From positions 13,922,135 through 13,986,134 of the forward strand of contig OZ026600.1 of the NCBI GenBank assembly GCA_964020085.1: a stretch of 64,000 nt of DNA, in the 5' to 3' direction. Source of the DNA: Micromussa lordhowensis. Taxonomy: Eukaryota; Cnidaria; Anthozoa; Scleractinia; Lobophylliidae. The translations under genes were made by a program, and so were the position numbers. Below the pieces are notes generated by a model. The model was not told the DNA's origin. It did not search any database and saw only the letters and a list, made by a program, of their open reading frames with translations. Each line of letters starts with the position of its first letter. Positions within the stretch are counted from its first letter, which is position 1. Below, piece after piece: positions 1 to 11,836 of the stretch.

Positions 1-1020
1 ATGAAAACACCACCTGCTGTGCAGGTAGATGGAGATTGTTACTGTAGACTCAAAACTGATGAAACAACAGTAACATGCTCAAACATATCATGCCCAGTAT
101 CTAAATTTCATCTATCATGTCTATCACTTCAGAAGGTACCCAAAACATGGTATTGTCCTCATTGCAGAAAGATGCCTGAATTTCAACCAAAAAAGAGAGT
201 CGAGAACGCAAAAGTTGAAGAAAACCTAGCAGAAGCAATGAAAATGGGAATAATGTGCACATGTGGACAAAAAGCTGAATCTGCTGACAAAATTTTGAAA
301 TGCCATTATGAAAATTGCCCTCAAGGGGCTTTTTTTCATTTAACATGTATGGGATACAAACAATTTCCAAACAATGCCAAGACAACATGGAAGTGTCCAC
401 ACTGCTCTCTACATGTCTCAGCCAAGAAATGTGCGGCTATGAATGAAAATAACGATGCCAATTCCGATCCAATTTGTATACTTGGTGATGATGATGATGA
501 TGATGTTACAGTGATAAAAGCCGTTTATAATGGTAGTAACACAGACAAAGTGTCATCATTGGGTACTTTGACTGAAAAAGAATGTAGCCTAATTAATTCC
601 AGTTCTGAATGGCTTGATTATACTGTAATTCGCCATGCTCAAATGTTACTTAGAAAGATTCATCCACTGATTGAGGGCTTTCAAAGGCCAACATTAAGGC
701 CATGTAACAATTTTGATGTTGTTGGAGGAGAATTCATTCAAATTCTCAACACTGGAGCAAATCATTGGGTCTGCATCAGCTCAGTTGGTTGCAAAAAGGG
801 ATATGCTAATGTTTATGACAGTCTATTTAACAATGTTATCAATGATGACGTAGAAGAACAAACAAGAAATTTAGTTGGTGATGAATTTGAAAGATTGATC
901 ATTATATCAGTTCAGCAGCAAAAGAATGGCAGCGACTGTGGAGTGTTCTCAATTGCATATGCAACATCTCTTGTCTTTAAGGAGGCCCCTGAGACAGTCA
1001 TGTATGCCACACAAAAATAA
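1..1020 (+). CDS. PHD-finger / Ulp1-type cysteine protease (transposon-associated), 3' frameshifted
   Basis: This 339-residue frame opens at base 1, so the true start may lie upstream. Two Cys/His clusters of PHD type lie at about residues 14-57 and 86-136, each ending CPHC. An acidic Asp run (163-168) follows. A Ulp1/C48-like protease core occupies about 215-325, with the His in NHWVCIS, the Asp in VYDS, and the oxyanion Gln and nucleophile Cys in NGSDCGVF. Such enzymes cleave SUMO-like isopeptide bonds, and PHD fingers usually read histone tails. Copies of this kind are common in cnidarian transposons. The stop at 1018-1020 follows an A run. A second frame from 1020 to 1091 encodes residues typical of the family C terminus (PRLLKCLKTG), so one A was probably lost. 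It may belong to the Helentron downstream (same strand) or to a separate element. Confidence 0.75.
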   Translation: MKTPPAVQVDGDCYCRLKTDETTVTCSNISCPVSKFHLSCLSLQKVPKTWYCPHCRKMPEFQPKKRVENAKVEENLAEAMKMGIMCTCGQKAESADKILKCHYENCPQGAFFHLTCMGYKQFPNNAKTTWKCPHCSLHVSAKKCAAMNENNDANSDPICILGDDDDDDVTVIKAVYNGSNTDKVSSLGTLTEKECSLINSSSEWLDYTVIRHAQMLLRKIHPLIEGFQRPTLRPCNNFDVVGGEFIQILNTGANHWVCISSVGCKKGYANVYDSLFNNVINDDVEEQTRNLVGDEFERLIIISVQQQKNGSDCGVFSIAYATSLVFKEAPETVMYATQK

Positions 1021-1345
1021 GACCACGTTTGTTGAAATGCTTAAAAACTGGTGTAATTGAGCAATTCCCAACCTTTGCGGTCAGGTTTTAGTTAACTGTC
1101 CTTATTGCTTAGAATGAGCTGTTTTTCTCTCCTTGCACAAAATAGTTTCCCTGAAATTGGTATGTTTTTTATCTACTTATTTATTATACAGGCTCGGTTT
1201 GGTAACATGCAATTGTCTTACAGAAAATTAATGTAGGTCCTAGTCAAATGGTATAATTGGAGGGCACAGATTGACAAGTGCAGATCAAACTCTAATGATT
1301 CTGTCAATTAAAGGGATTTCCTTTCCCTGCAAAAAGGTGTATTTT

Positions 1346-1368
1346 TAGTCGGGCAACCGACTATAAAA
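1346..1368 (+). promoter_or_regulatory. 7-bp hairpin overlapping a TATA box upstream of the Helentron ORF
   Basis: TAGTCGG, a GCAA loop and CCGACTA form a perfect 7-bp inverted repeat (1346-1363). TATAAAA starts inside its right arm at 1362. The Rep/helicase ATG is about 90 bp further on, so this is a plausible core promoter and possibly part of the element's 5' end. The rest of 1092-1454 shows no coding potential. Function is inferred from position only. Confidence 0.45.
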
Positions 1369-1454
1369 TTACCCTCGTGTTTCGTCTCAAAGCTCAGTCA
1401 CGTGCAATGGGCAATACCGCAGACACGTAACAAAGGCTCAACCTTCTTTCTACT

Positions 1455-4400
1455 ATGTCGATCCCGACAATGCCGAAAGGAAAACATATGTCGAATATGT
1501 TAACAAATGGTGCCATCTTTTCTACGTTCAAACGTACAGATTCACACACCGTTCGCGGTGGACCCAGTCGAAAAGATGGCGCAGTTATTTATGACCGTAT
1601 ATTACGAAACGGGTCGTTCCGCGAGCTCAAAATAGCAAAAGAATCACATGATTTAGCGAAGTTCTCACCAGAATCAAACCAGAACTCAAATGGGTTGTCA
1701 GTGAACAGAACATACATTCAGAGTGTTACTACAGACAAAAGAATATTTACGAAACTGCTTGGTGCTGATGGAGACAAGGTGCAATGTGATCAAACTGTAA
1801 GAAACGACAACGAATACGCCATGTTGGACTGCAAAAGTAGCTTTCATCCGAGTGAAGATAAGCTCAAACATAATTGTCATAGTTATGTGACCTCTGTCAT
1901 GATCATTACATTTTTTATGTTTTTGCTTAAACAGAGTACATTATCAGCTGTCATTTTTCTATTTGTGCCATTGGTTTTGTCGGTTTTCTGTGTATATTAT
2001 ATTTTCATGTTGTGCATGTCGAGGAATGCTTGTGTGGTATCAAATAACTTGGTGTCAGATGAAGGCGACAAAGCAGCGCTTTGTACACATCAAAAGTGTG
2101 ACGAATCAGTGTTGCGTGTACAACAAATTTATGTTGCAAAGGAAATTAAATGTCCTGAAGAATTCAGGTCTCGGTATACGATGTTTGTTAACTGTAATTC
2201 ATCTATTAACAATCGTGAGTACCGATTCGATCGTGAGCCCAGCAGAATACCTGTGAAAAAACTAGAAAAGCTCTCACGTAAAAACAAAAAAATTAAGAAA
2301 TTAGTGTACATGCGAATTCTTAAAAACATTCCTATGTCGTCAAAAATGTATCGCTATGTCAAATGCAGACTTAGAACAAGGAGCAATAATGTCACTATCA
2401 AGTTTTCACAAAACATGAGAAAGAAATGGTATACCACACAGTCAACACTGCATCGAAAATCCTCCAGTTATAGAGAGTCTCTGGGCAAATTTATATCTTT
2501 GTATACCTGTAACACCTCATCAAGTGTGTATAAGAATGCGAGCCACAGAGGTCAATGTGCTACACTGAATCTGTGTAACGACGTAGAAACAAATCCTGGG
2601 CCTCCTATGCATAGCATTGATCCTACTCAAACAATCAAGGCACCTTATAGTCAAGGTGATGTTATGTACTTTGGTGAAAATGCTGGAAAACAATGTGTTG
2701 CTATGAGTCTGATCGCTTTGATTTATAATAACTTAAAAGGAATACATAACTGTAATGACCTGGTACAAGTTATGGAGATGGGTAATCAACTGTATTCAAC
2801 ACTGTCACAATGTACAGGGCAGGTGTATTTAATGCAAACAGAATTACCATCAATGATAGCTATGTTTGAAAAAAATTACCAGCTTAATTATAGTGAAAGC
2901 TACACCGGTAATCTACATTACTGTGATTCAGTAATTGAGGGATATCAGTACAATATGTCCTTAAACAGGGCTTTTGAATCACTCTTGACAGAAAATTATT
3001 CTTCATTTATTCTAACAATAGGATGTATTGGTGTCAGTATCTATCATACTGATAATGGGAGTTATAAGATATTTGATTCTCATGCAAGAGACGAATATGG
3101 TAGAAGCCATCCCTCAGGTACATGTGTACTATTAGAAGTACGATCCAGTCAGAGTCTAGTGCAGTATTTCCAGACTATACACTCACTCGCTGACAATTAT
3201 GAACTCAGAGGAGTGCAGATTAGTACATATGAAACAACTGCAGTGGACAGTGTGAGAGAAGAACACATTTGCTCTTGTAAACAATGCTGTGCTGTAGGAC
3301 TTTATGCAATGTGTTACTCAATAGCCAAGTCTTGTAGTTACTGGAATTCCAAAACTCTATATTGCGTAGCTGAGCAAGGAAATAAATTCTTTTGTAACAT
3401 GGACATCAATAGGCATCTAACAAAAGCAGATTTATGCAGAAGTCTTGATATTTGTGGAGTTGAGATATCAGTGCAACTTAAAGCTCAAAGCTATGGGATG
3501 TTATCTGGTAGTCTGAACAATACAAAAAACACACTGGAAAATTTAATTTTCAACAACTACAGTGGAAATACAGGATTTTTATTATGGCTTTCAAGTTACT
3601 GTATTACTTGTATTTTTCAACAAACAGTGAGAGCAAAGTACATGTTCACTTTATTGGCATATGAAGATACTTGTGAACCTGCAATACAGCAAACAAGACT
3701 AAGTGGGCTGCCATCATTAGTACAGGCTATTTCTAACATTGTTACAGAAAAACTTAAAACAGATATTGTTCACTATGAAATACAATTTTTATCTTGCACA
3801 TCTAACATGGACCTTCATCAAATCAAACACATCATGAAAAAGCACACAAGAAAATATACTTATGACAATTTAGAACCTGCTGCAAAAAAGAAAAGACTGC
3901 AACAGGTAAGTTCTAAAAGAAACATCAAGTACAAGAATAGACGACAGCATGAGAGTGAGACAATCCCAAGTATTGATGTCTGCATTGATGAATTCAAAAA
4001 TAAAATCAGAGAAGGTCCTTATTATATTTGTTGTGTATGCAATAGAATGCTGTATAAGAAATCCGTCAAAAACTTCCTAAGTACTAAATACCCCGATCAA
4101 CACTGTTTTAGTGTTCAGACTTCGTTTGATGGTAATGAGTATATTTGTAACACATGTAACTCAAAAGTTAAACAAGGTAAAGTTCCCTGTCAAGCTGTCA
4201 TTAACAACATGTATGTTGATGATACACCTGTTGAGCGTGCCTCTCTTGAAAAACTAGAGCAGTTATTAATAGCTCAGAGAATAGTATTTGAAAAGATTAT
4301 TGTCATGCCCAAAGGTCAACAGAGGAAAATAAAGGGTGCAATTTGTAATGTACCAGTTGAATGTGATCAGACAAGTAGTCTTTTGCCACGTCCTCCTGAG

Positions 4401-7400
4401 AGATCTGGCATAATCCTGTTAAAACTCAAAAGAAAGTTACAATTCAGAGGTCATGTATACTTTCAAGCAGTAAGGCCTCACTTTTTATTACAAGCCTTGC
4501 AATGGCTTAAGGCTAATAATAGACTGTATAAGGACATACAAATTGACATTAATAATATTGATAGAAATCTAACTGTACTACATGATACAGATAATTCTAC
4601 AACAGAAAATGAAGTTACAAGGTCTAACGTCAATTCAGTTATAGATGATTATGTTGATGACAAAGAAGATTCAACACCACTTAACCAGGAAAAAAATTCA
4701 TCTCAAAATCAAGGCAATGACTCAAGAGATAATAATGAAGAAATTGAGGACCCTTTAAATGACCACAGAATGCCAATCAATCAGACATGCTTGCAATCCA
4801 TCATCCCTAACTACCCTGTGATGGTAGATAATAATCATGAACAGTCGTCAGGAAATGAGATCTATAATATTGCACCAGGAGAGAACAAACACCCTGTTTC
4901 ATTCATGACTGATAAACAATGTGAGGAACTAGCTTTCCCAGTATTGTTTCCTAAGGGAAGATATGGGTACACAGCTGAACGTGAAATTATGTTATCACCA
5001 GTTAAGTACTTTAATGCACGACTCCTACATTATAGTGGAAGATTTGCTACAAACCCAGAGTATCTTTTCTTTGCACAATTTATTATTGAGCAGAAAAAAG
5101 TATCCAGCAGTATCAATATTGCCTTAAAAAAGGTTCATGGTCATTCTGTCACTGCTGCTCAATTAAGATCCAATCCACAAGGCTTACAAAATCTAATTTG
5201 TCAAGACCAAGCTTATTTATTTTTGAGACAAATTCCAGGTACTCCACCTTACTGGCAAAAATTTATGTATGAGGTAGTTGCTATGGTAAAACAACTAGGA
5301 ATTCCAACATGGTTTATGACGCTATCCTGTGCTGATCTAAGATGGCCAGAACTATTCCAAATCATTGCCAGAATTCAAGGGAAACAGATGACAAATGAGG
5401 AAATTGATGCATTGCCATACAATGAAAGGTGCCAAATGCTGAACACAAATCCTGTTATAATAGCTAAGCATTTTCAATATAGAGTGGAGACATTTTTCAA
5501 TGAAGTACTACTTAGCAAAGTGAATCCAATTGGCAAAATAGTTTATTATGCATTACGTATAGAATTTCAGATGAGAGGTTCTCCCCATTTACATGCATTA
5601 ATCTGGACTTCAGACTGTCCTAAGCTGACTGATGACAACAGGCAAGCCTATATAGACTACATAGATCAACATGTCCAAGCCTATCTGCCAAGTGAGGAAG
5701 ATGATCCTGAATTATACAATTTGGTGAACACATATCAAAAGCATACCCATTCCAGATCCTGTAGAAAATATAAAAACATTCAATGCAGATTCAATTTTGG
5801 TCAGTTTTTCACAAATACAACAATAGTAGCAGAACCATTGTCTGATGACCTAGATGAAGCAAATAAATCTAACTTGCTAGACAAGCGCAAGGAAGTCCTA
5901 TCTTTAGTTAAGCAACAAATAGATGATGTTTTAAATCCCAGCAAGCCCAACTATGATTCAACATTAACTGAAGATGACATTTTTAATTTAGCAGGTGTCA
6001 ACAAGGAAGCATATTACTCTGCTCTTTCTATTTCACCTGATTCTAACTATGAACTACATCTCAAACGACCAGTAGACAGCTGTTTTATAAATAACTACTT
6101 CATTGCTGGCATAAAGGGCTTTGCTGCAAATGTTGATCTGCAACCTGTATTTAATCATTACAAGTGTATAACATATGTATGTTCTTACTTTACCAAGGAT
6201 GAAACTGAATGTTCACAGGCAATCATAAATGCTGCAAAAGAAGCAAAAGCTGCAAATATGAATGTCCAGGATGGACTGAGAAAAATTGGGGCTGCCTTCC
6301 TCTCAAGTCGTGAAGTTAGTTCACAAGAATGTGTGTATCGCTGTATGCCTGAGTTATGGTTGAGAAAGATTTTTCCAGCAACAGTGTTTGTTAGTACAGA
6401 TTTACCACATAAAAGACTAAGAGTAACAAAATCACAACAAGATCTTGAAGAGCTTGATGATGAGAGTACAGACATCTTTAAATCCAACATTATTGAAAGG
6501 TATACACTAAGACCTTTAAATATTCCAGCAGTCAATGACCTTTGTTTAGCAGAGTTTGTTGCATATTATTACAAAGAGTATAAAAAAGAAAACAGTGAAA
6601 CTATTGATGCTCAACCAGAAGTTCTGACTGACAGTGCAATTGAAGCTCAACATTTGGATAATGACTCATTGCCAGTTGTAGTAAAGCTTATGAGCACCAA
6701 TGAAAAAATGAAACGAAGAAAAGTTAAAGCAGTTATAAGATATCACAAACCTAACAAACAAAAGGAACCCGAACTGTATTTCCATCATTTATTAATGCTT
6801 TATTATCCTTGGAGAAATGAAAGTACTCTTGTTGGTGATGATAACACTTATGTATCTAAATTTTATGAGCTCAATGTTAAAAATATTGTAGAACACAACA
6901 GAAAAATGTTTGAACCAGATGCAGAAGCTGTAACAGAAGCACTAGAATGGCTAAGAAACAATCAGAATGGTATAATCCATTCATATGATCCCTTTGCCGA
7001 TCAGGAAAATGCAGACATACAATTAGAGGCTGAAGGTGAATCATTAGAGGAGTCATTCAATGAACAACCACCATCACATCTAGGAGGAAGTTCACAAAGT
7101 GAACAACATGGTCAAACTGGAATATCACTACACCATCAACCAACTGAAATATCAGATGATCAACTGAGAGAATCTGTCAGATCCTTGAATGAAAAACAAC
7201 GCCAGGCATATGACATAGTCCTGTCATGGTGCAGAGACAAAATGAAAAATCTGAACTGCATAAAACCTAAAAAAGTTGAACCAATTTATCTATTTATTAC
7301 CGGAGGTGGTGGTGCAGGAAAAAGTCACCTTATTAAGACCATCTATCACACTGTAATCAAAACATTTCGATATGGTGGTATGAATCCTGAGAATCCTACA

Positions 7401-8546
7401 GTCTTACTATCAGCACCTACCGGAGTAGCTGCCATTAACATTAATGGAACAACAATAAATACTGCTTTAGCAATCCCTAAGAATACAGGTGATACACTGC
7501 CGGCCATGTCAGATCAAAAAAGAACCCAAATGAGACTATTATTATCAGAACTAAAGCTGCTAGTAATAGATGAAATATCTATGGTGTCAAATACTGCTTT
7601 ACATCATATTCACCAAAGATTAAAAGAAATATTTGGTACTACTACCTCTCAATTATTTGCTGGTTTAAGTCTAATTGCTCTTGGTGATTTATATCAACTA
7701 CCACCAATACAAAGAAAACCTGTTTTTGAAGACTATAAGAATGATGCTTTAAACCTTTACCACCCTTGGCATGTCTTTAAGATGATTGAGCTCACAGAGA
7801 TTATGAGACAAAAAGATGACCAACCATTTATTGAACAATTAAATAGATTCAGAACTGGGTCACAGACTGATGAGGATATCCAGTGTATTCAATCCAGGTC
7901 AATAAGTCCATTAGATAACAAATACCCAACAGATGCTTTACATATATGGGCTGAGAATAATCCTGTTATACAGCATAACAATGCAAAACTAAAGCAAATA
8001 CAAAGACCATTATTTCAACTGACAGCCATTGATCAATATCCACCCAATATTTCAAAACAAGATATTGATAAAGTACTGGCAACAGGAAGATCAGAAACGG
8101 CTGGACTTGATCATGACATCTTTGTCAAAGAAACAGCCAGAGTCATGTTAACCACTAATATTGACATAGCAGACAGGCTTATTAATGGTCAAATGGGTAC
8201 CATTGTCAAAATCGATGTTAATAAAAACACAAAAAACCCGTCAATAATATATATCAAATTGGATGACAGCTCTGCTGGAAGGGCCTTAATTGACAAATGC
8301 AATAATACCTTTGCTAAACAAAACAGATTGGTACCCATTGAACCTATCCTAGCAAGATTCAAGATAAGACCTGGTAAGCCATCATCTCCAGAAATACAGC
8401 GAATGCAGTTCCCTATTACACTAGCATGGGCTTGCACTGTACATAAGGTACAAGGACTAACATTAGACAAAATTGTTATAAGTTTTGAACTTGAAAAACA
8501 AAGGTTTTTAACTCGTGAAGCGCATGCGCAGCACGAGTTATCGTGA
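1455..8546 (+). pseudogene. Helentron Rep/helicase polyprotein, 5' portion (interrupted at 8507)
   Basis: This long frame encodes most of a rolling-circle replicase. In order: a basic N-terminal protein with hydrophobic helices at about 145-158 and 163-187; a 2A-like motif ending at Gly382/Pro383; a cysteine-protease-like domain resembling the C76/tegument type (Cys414 in GKQCVAM, Asp541 and His543 in DSHARD); two CxxC pairs near 855-910 in a region typical of Helitron proteins; a Helitron_like_N Rep domain with HLH at 1378-1380 and the Tyr pair Y1574/Y1578; and a Pif1-like SF1 helicase with Walker A GGGGAGKS (1950-1957), DE at 2039-2040 and VHKVQG at 2329-2334. Genuine coding stops at F2351 (8505-8507). 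The last 12 codons and the stop lie in an inserted element. ATG 1455 is taken because a TATA box lies just upstream and no earlier in-frame ATG was evident. Confidence 0.9.
2580..2603 (+). other. 2A-like ribosome-skipping motif
   Basis: Residues 376-383 read DVETNPGP, preceded by LNLCN. This matches the DxExNPGP core of 2A peptides. In that family the ribosome fails to form the Gly-Pro bond and continues, releasing the upstream product. Here the split would fall between Gly382 and Pro383 and separate the membrane-spanning N-terminal part from the protease/Rep/helicase part. Usual 2A sequences have Gly just before the DxE; this copy has Asn, which may lower efficiency. Confidence 0.75.
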
Positions 8547-10240
8547 GTTGTGGACAAATGTGTCGCTCGATCGATGGGCTGTAAACTTTATGCAAATGAG
8601 GTACGCTCGCAGTTTACTTTTAAATTGCTGTCTATCTTTAACACTTTCTTGTTCGATTTTTGCCGCGAAAAAAATTCGAGATTCACCGTTTCGTCAAAAA
8701 TCATGTTTTTTCACTAAAAAGTCATTGCGGGACATGTGTAAATTTATATTCGTTTGAAAGGTCAAGAATATGACCTTTCTCAGCTATTTTGTTCTTTGAG
8801 ATAAAAATAAATCTCGGATTACAATGTCACATCGAAACCCACGCGTTACGCAAAATTCCATTCGAACTCTGGCTTCGAAGCAAAATATCACTTTCGCATT
8901 GACAAATACCACACATCGGCAGAAGTAAAATCTATTCCTTATCAATCCAGCTTCATCATGTTAAAATTTCAGCAAAATCGAACAAAACCAGACGGAATTA
9001 GAATTTTATCTTTTGTATCTCGCTCAAGTGTTTGAGTAAACTTGATTAGGGCGGTAACCCGTAGCAACCAAAAAACACGGGCGAACACACGAAAGCCGTT
9101 TTGGTCCACAAAATCCACAAATATCGTTTAACAGCTGAAACTTGAATGGAAAAATCTTTTTCGAACTTTTCTAAAGTAATTTAGACGAAAAAACTACTTC
9201 TGAGTGCTACATAAGAGAGCGAAACGAAAAACAAAGCAGACAGGCATGACAAGGCGAAAACAAGCCGATAATTTATTCAACGTGGGCCGCTGCACGTACG
9301 CAAACAAACTCTTGTTTCTGGATAATTTCAGCCTTACCAGCCAGCGAATGGTTCCAAAAATACTTACACTAGCCTTACAAATGTCCTGAATTCCATTTCC
9401 GAAAGATTTGGCCCAATTCTTGGCCAAATTAAACATTTCTTCGCGATGTCCGCCATTACGGCCAAATGCATACTAATTTGTCAGATTGGCAAACTTCTCC
9501 CGAGGGGGGGATAGCACGAAAAGAGCTGAAAATTGGCCTGTGATTGGATAATTATTAGGTCATTTCACTGTCCAAATTTGGTGAAAAGCGGATGTAACGC
9601 AAATTTTCTGTCACGATTTAAGTCATCAGACTTCAGTATCTGAAATTTACAGGGTCGGACTAGAAAGAGTTTTAAAATAAGCTGTTTTAAAGGTCTAAAT
9701 TAAAAGATATAAGTTAAAGAAGGCTCGTCTACCGAAAATGAGAACATCGAGAATCGTAAAATCGATGAGCAGCACAAGTTCTCACTGGATGCCAAATTCG
9801 TGTGGATTTTACAAAAAAGCGGAAGAAGTACGGTTTTATGGTATGGTAAATGGGCATATAACGAGCGAAATGATATATACACAGAGCAATTAGTTTCTGT
9901 ATCTCTAAAAATAAAGAAAAAAAGAAAAAAATTCAGCCTACACCCGGAGTCAATCGCGGTACACTTGAACGGCAGAGGTACGCAGTACCACTGAGCTATG
10001 TCAACATCAGGTGCAGAAAGCGAAAAAAAAATAAACATTCTTATTAGTATCAACTATAAAACCTCGGACAACTCAGCGGGCTCAAGTCTATACGAGGATT
10101 TTCCGTTGGTTAATTTCCTCGTACTCTAAATATGAAAATCAGCCACAATATTCCCAAAACCAAATAATATTAAACATAATCCAAAAAAAATATTTGAATT
10201 CGTTTGTTCGCTTCACGAGTTTGCTCACAGAGCACTTTGA
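8508..10240. mobile_element. 1.73-kb non-coding insertion disrupting the helicase
   Basis: The helicase codons stop at TTT (8505-8507) and resume at AAC (10244) after another TTT (10241-10243), which implies a 3-bp duplication. Near both ends is a 13-bp inverted motif, AACTCGTGAAGCG (8510-8522) and its complement (10209-10221). The left end also forms a hairpin, AACTCGTG / CACGAGTT (8510-8539), around the palindrome GCGCATGCGC. No splice sites sit at the junctions that would keep the frame, so it is not an intron. Only short unconvincing reading frames are inside. It looks like a non-autonomous DNA transposon of unassigned family. Confidence 0.65.
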
Positions 10241-10243
10241 TTT

Positions 10244-11056
10244 AACTATGGACAAGTTTATGTAGCAATAAGTCGATCTACAACCTTACAAGGTATTCAT
10301 ATACTTGGACAGATAAATCACAGACATGTACGGACAAACCCTAGAGTACATGAAGAATATAAAAGATTAAGAAGTACATGTACTGTAGAGCCTCCTGTAC
10401 AAACAGCATTAAACAGACAAATGTCTATAACTCTTCTTAATGTCAGATCTCTCAAAAAACATAGTCTTGATATTAAATGTCATTTCAGTATCTTTGATAG
10501 TGACCTAATAGCTCTGACAGAGACACAGCTTCTACCCCAAACCAATGACGACGATATTAAAGATCATTTAAACCCATTTACCATATATAGACAAGACCAC
10601 ACTTCACACAGGTTTTGTAGTTTAGCAGTATGCATAAAAAATCATCTTCATATTAATGACTATAAATATTTCCCATGCATAAATGCTATTAAGAATGTTG
10701 TTGTGAATAACAAATATCAGTCACACATAACACTTCTACTATTGTATAGAAAACACAATTCCAGTATTGTACAGTTTGTGGAACGTCTCAGATTCATTAT
10801 CAATAATCATGATATCGATATAATTCTTGGTGATTTCAATATAAACTTCTTTAATGATGATGAGATCAAACCACTTAATGACATGATGAATTCAAGCAAC
10901 TATACACAAGTGGTGCAAAGTCCTACATTTATATCTTCTGGGAGTCTGCTGGATCATATTTATGTTAAATCACTCTTTTTGCATAAAATTATCCATTCAG
11001 TAATTCCAGTTTATTACTCAGATCATGACGCTATCAAAATTATCATTGAAAATTAA
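10244..11056 (+). pseudogene. Helentron polyprotein 3' portion: helicase motif VI plus APE-like endonuclease
   Basis: From 10244 the frame is open to the TAA at 11056. It starts with the last helicase motif (YGQVYVAISR), which directly follows, codon for codon, what the upstream part lost. After about 55 residues comes an exonuclease-endonuclease-phosphatase (APE-like) domain with TETQL, GDFNIN, LDHIYV and YSDHDAI. Helentrons carry such an endonuclease, thought to have been acquired from a non-LTR retrotransposon. No promoter is visible for this part alone. It is separated from its 5' part by the insertion, so it is probably not made as intended. ATG 10421 is an internal Met, not a likely natural start. 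Confidence 0.8.
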
Positions 11057-11836
11057 AATGAATACAATATTGCCTCAGTCATGTTACTATAAGCTTACAT
11101 ATAACAACCTATAGCTTTTCATTTGGACACTACTACTGAAACCAAAATAATACAAGCTTCAAATGTTCAATTCAGCGTCCAGCTGTTTGTACTCCATGAC
11201 TATGTCAGAAAATATTTTAATTTTATTACCGTACTACAATTGAAGGCAATTTTTACCAAGGACGTCATCAAGATACCAACAATCGTTGTAGTAAATTAAG
11301 GTACTGCGAATAAACAAATAACGCTCTAAATCATAACAGAAACTCTCGAAAATTAAAAATTAGAATATGTACTACGCTTATAACTTCTTACTGCAAGCTT
11401 TAAACTTGACTATACGTACATGTATAAGCTTCATCGCAGAAGTTGCTTGTTTGATATATCTGAGCTTACACCTCCAGCTTTTGGTAGATTTTTCGCAAAA
11501 TACCAGTAAGTTAAATCAATCAAAACAAACGTACATACCTTCGAAATAATCATTCGTGTAAATTTCTGCCATGAATATTCAAACAAACACAAGGCATCTA
11601 GAATGTCGTTACCAGGACCATCCGTACGAAACGTAAAGATTTTGGAGGCCGCCCGAGCAGGCGCCTGGAGAAAGACGGGCGTCGCGTCCAATGGGATCCG
11701 AAGAAAGTAAACCAATCAGAGCCTGTACGAGCATTATCCGAACAATACGAAACATCCCACATGCACGAGATCGTCCTTTTGCTTGATCTTCACGGAGGCG
11801 TGTGATGCTGTTAGCTGTGTCACGTACGGTTCAGAA

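Noticed and set aside
8515..8757. Open frame of 80 residues continuing from the helicase region
   Set aside because: It lies wholly in the inserted element, has random composition and no motif.
8508..10240. Insertion read as an intron of the Helentron gene
   Set aside because: No GT/AG pair at the junctions keeps the helicase frame, and a TTT duplication flanks it.
11431..11715. 94-residue minus-strand frame upstream of the RPA-like gene
   Set aside because: No motif; it overlaps the probable promoter region of the RPA-like gene.
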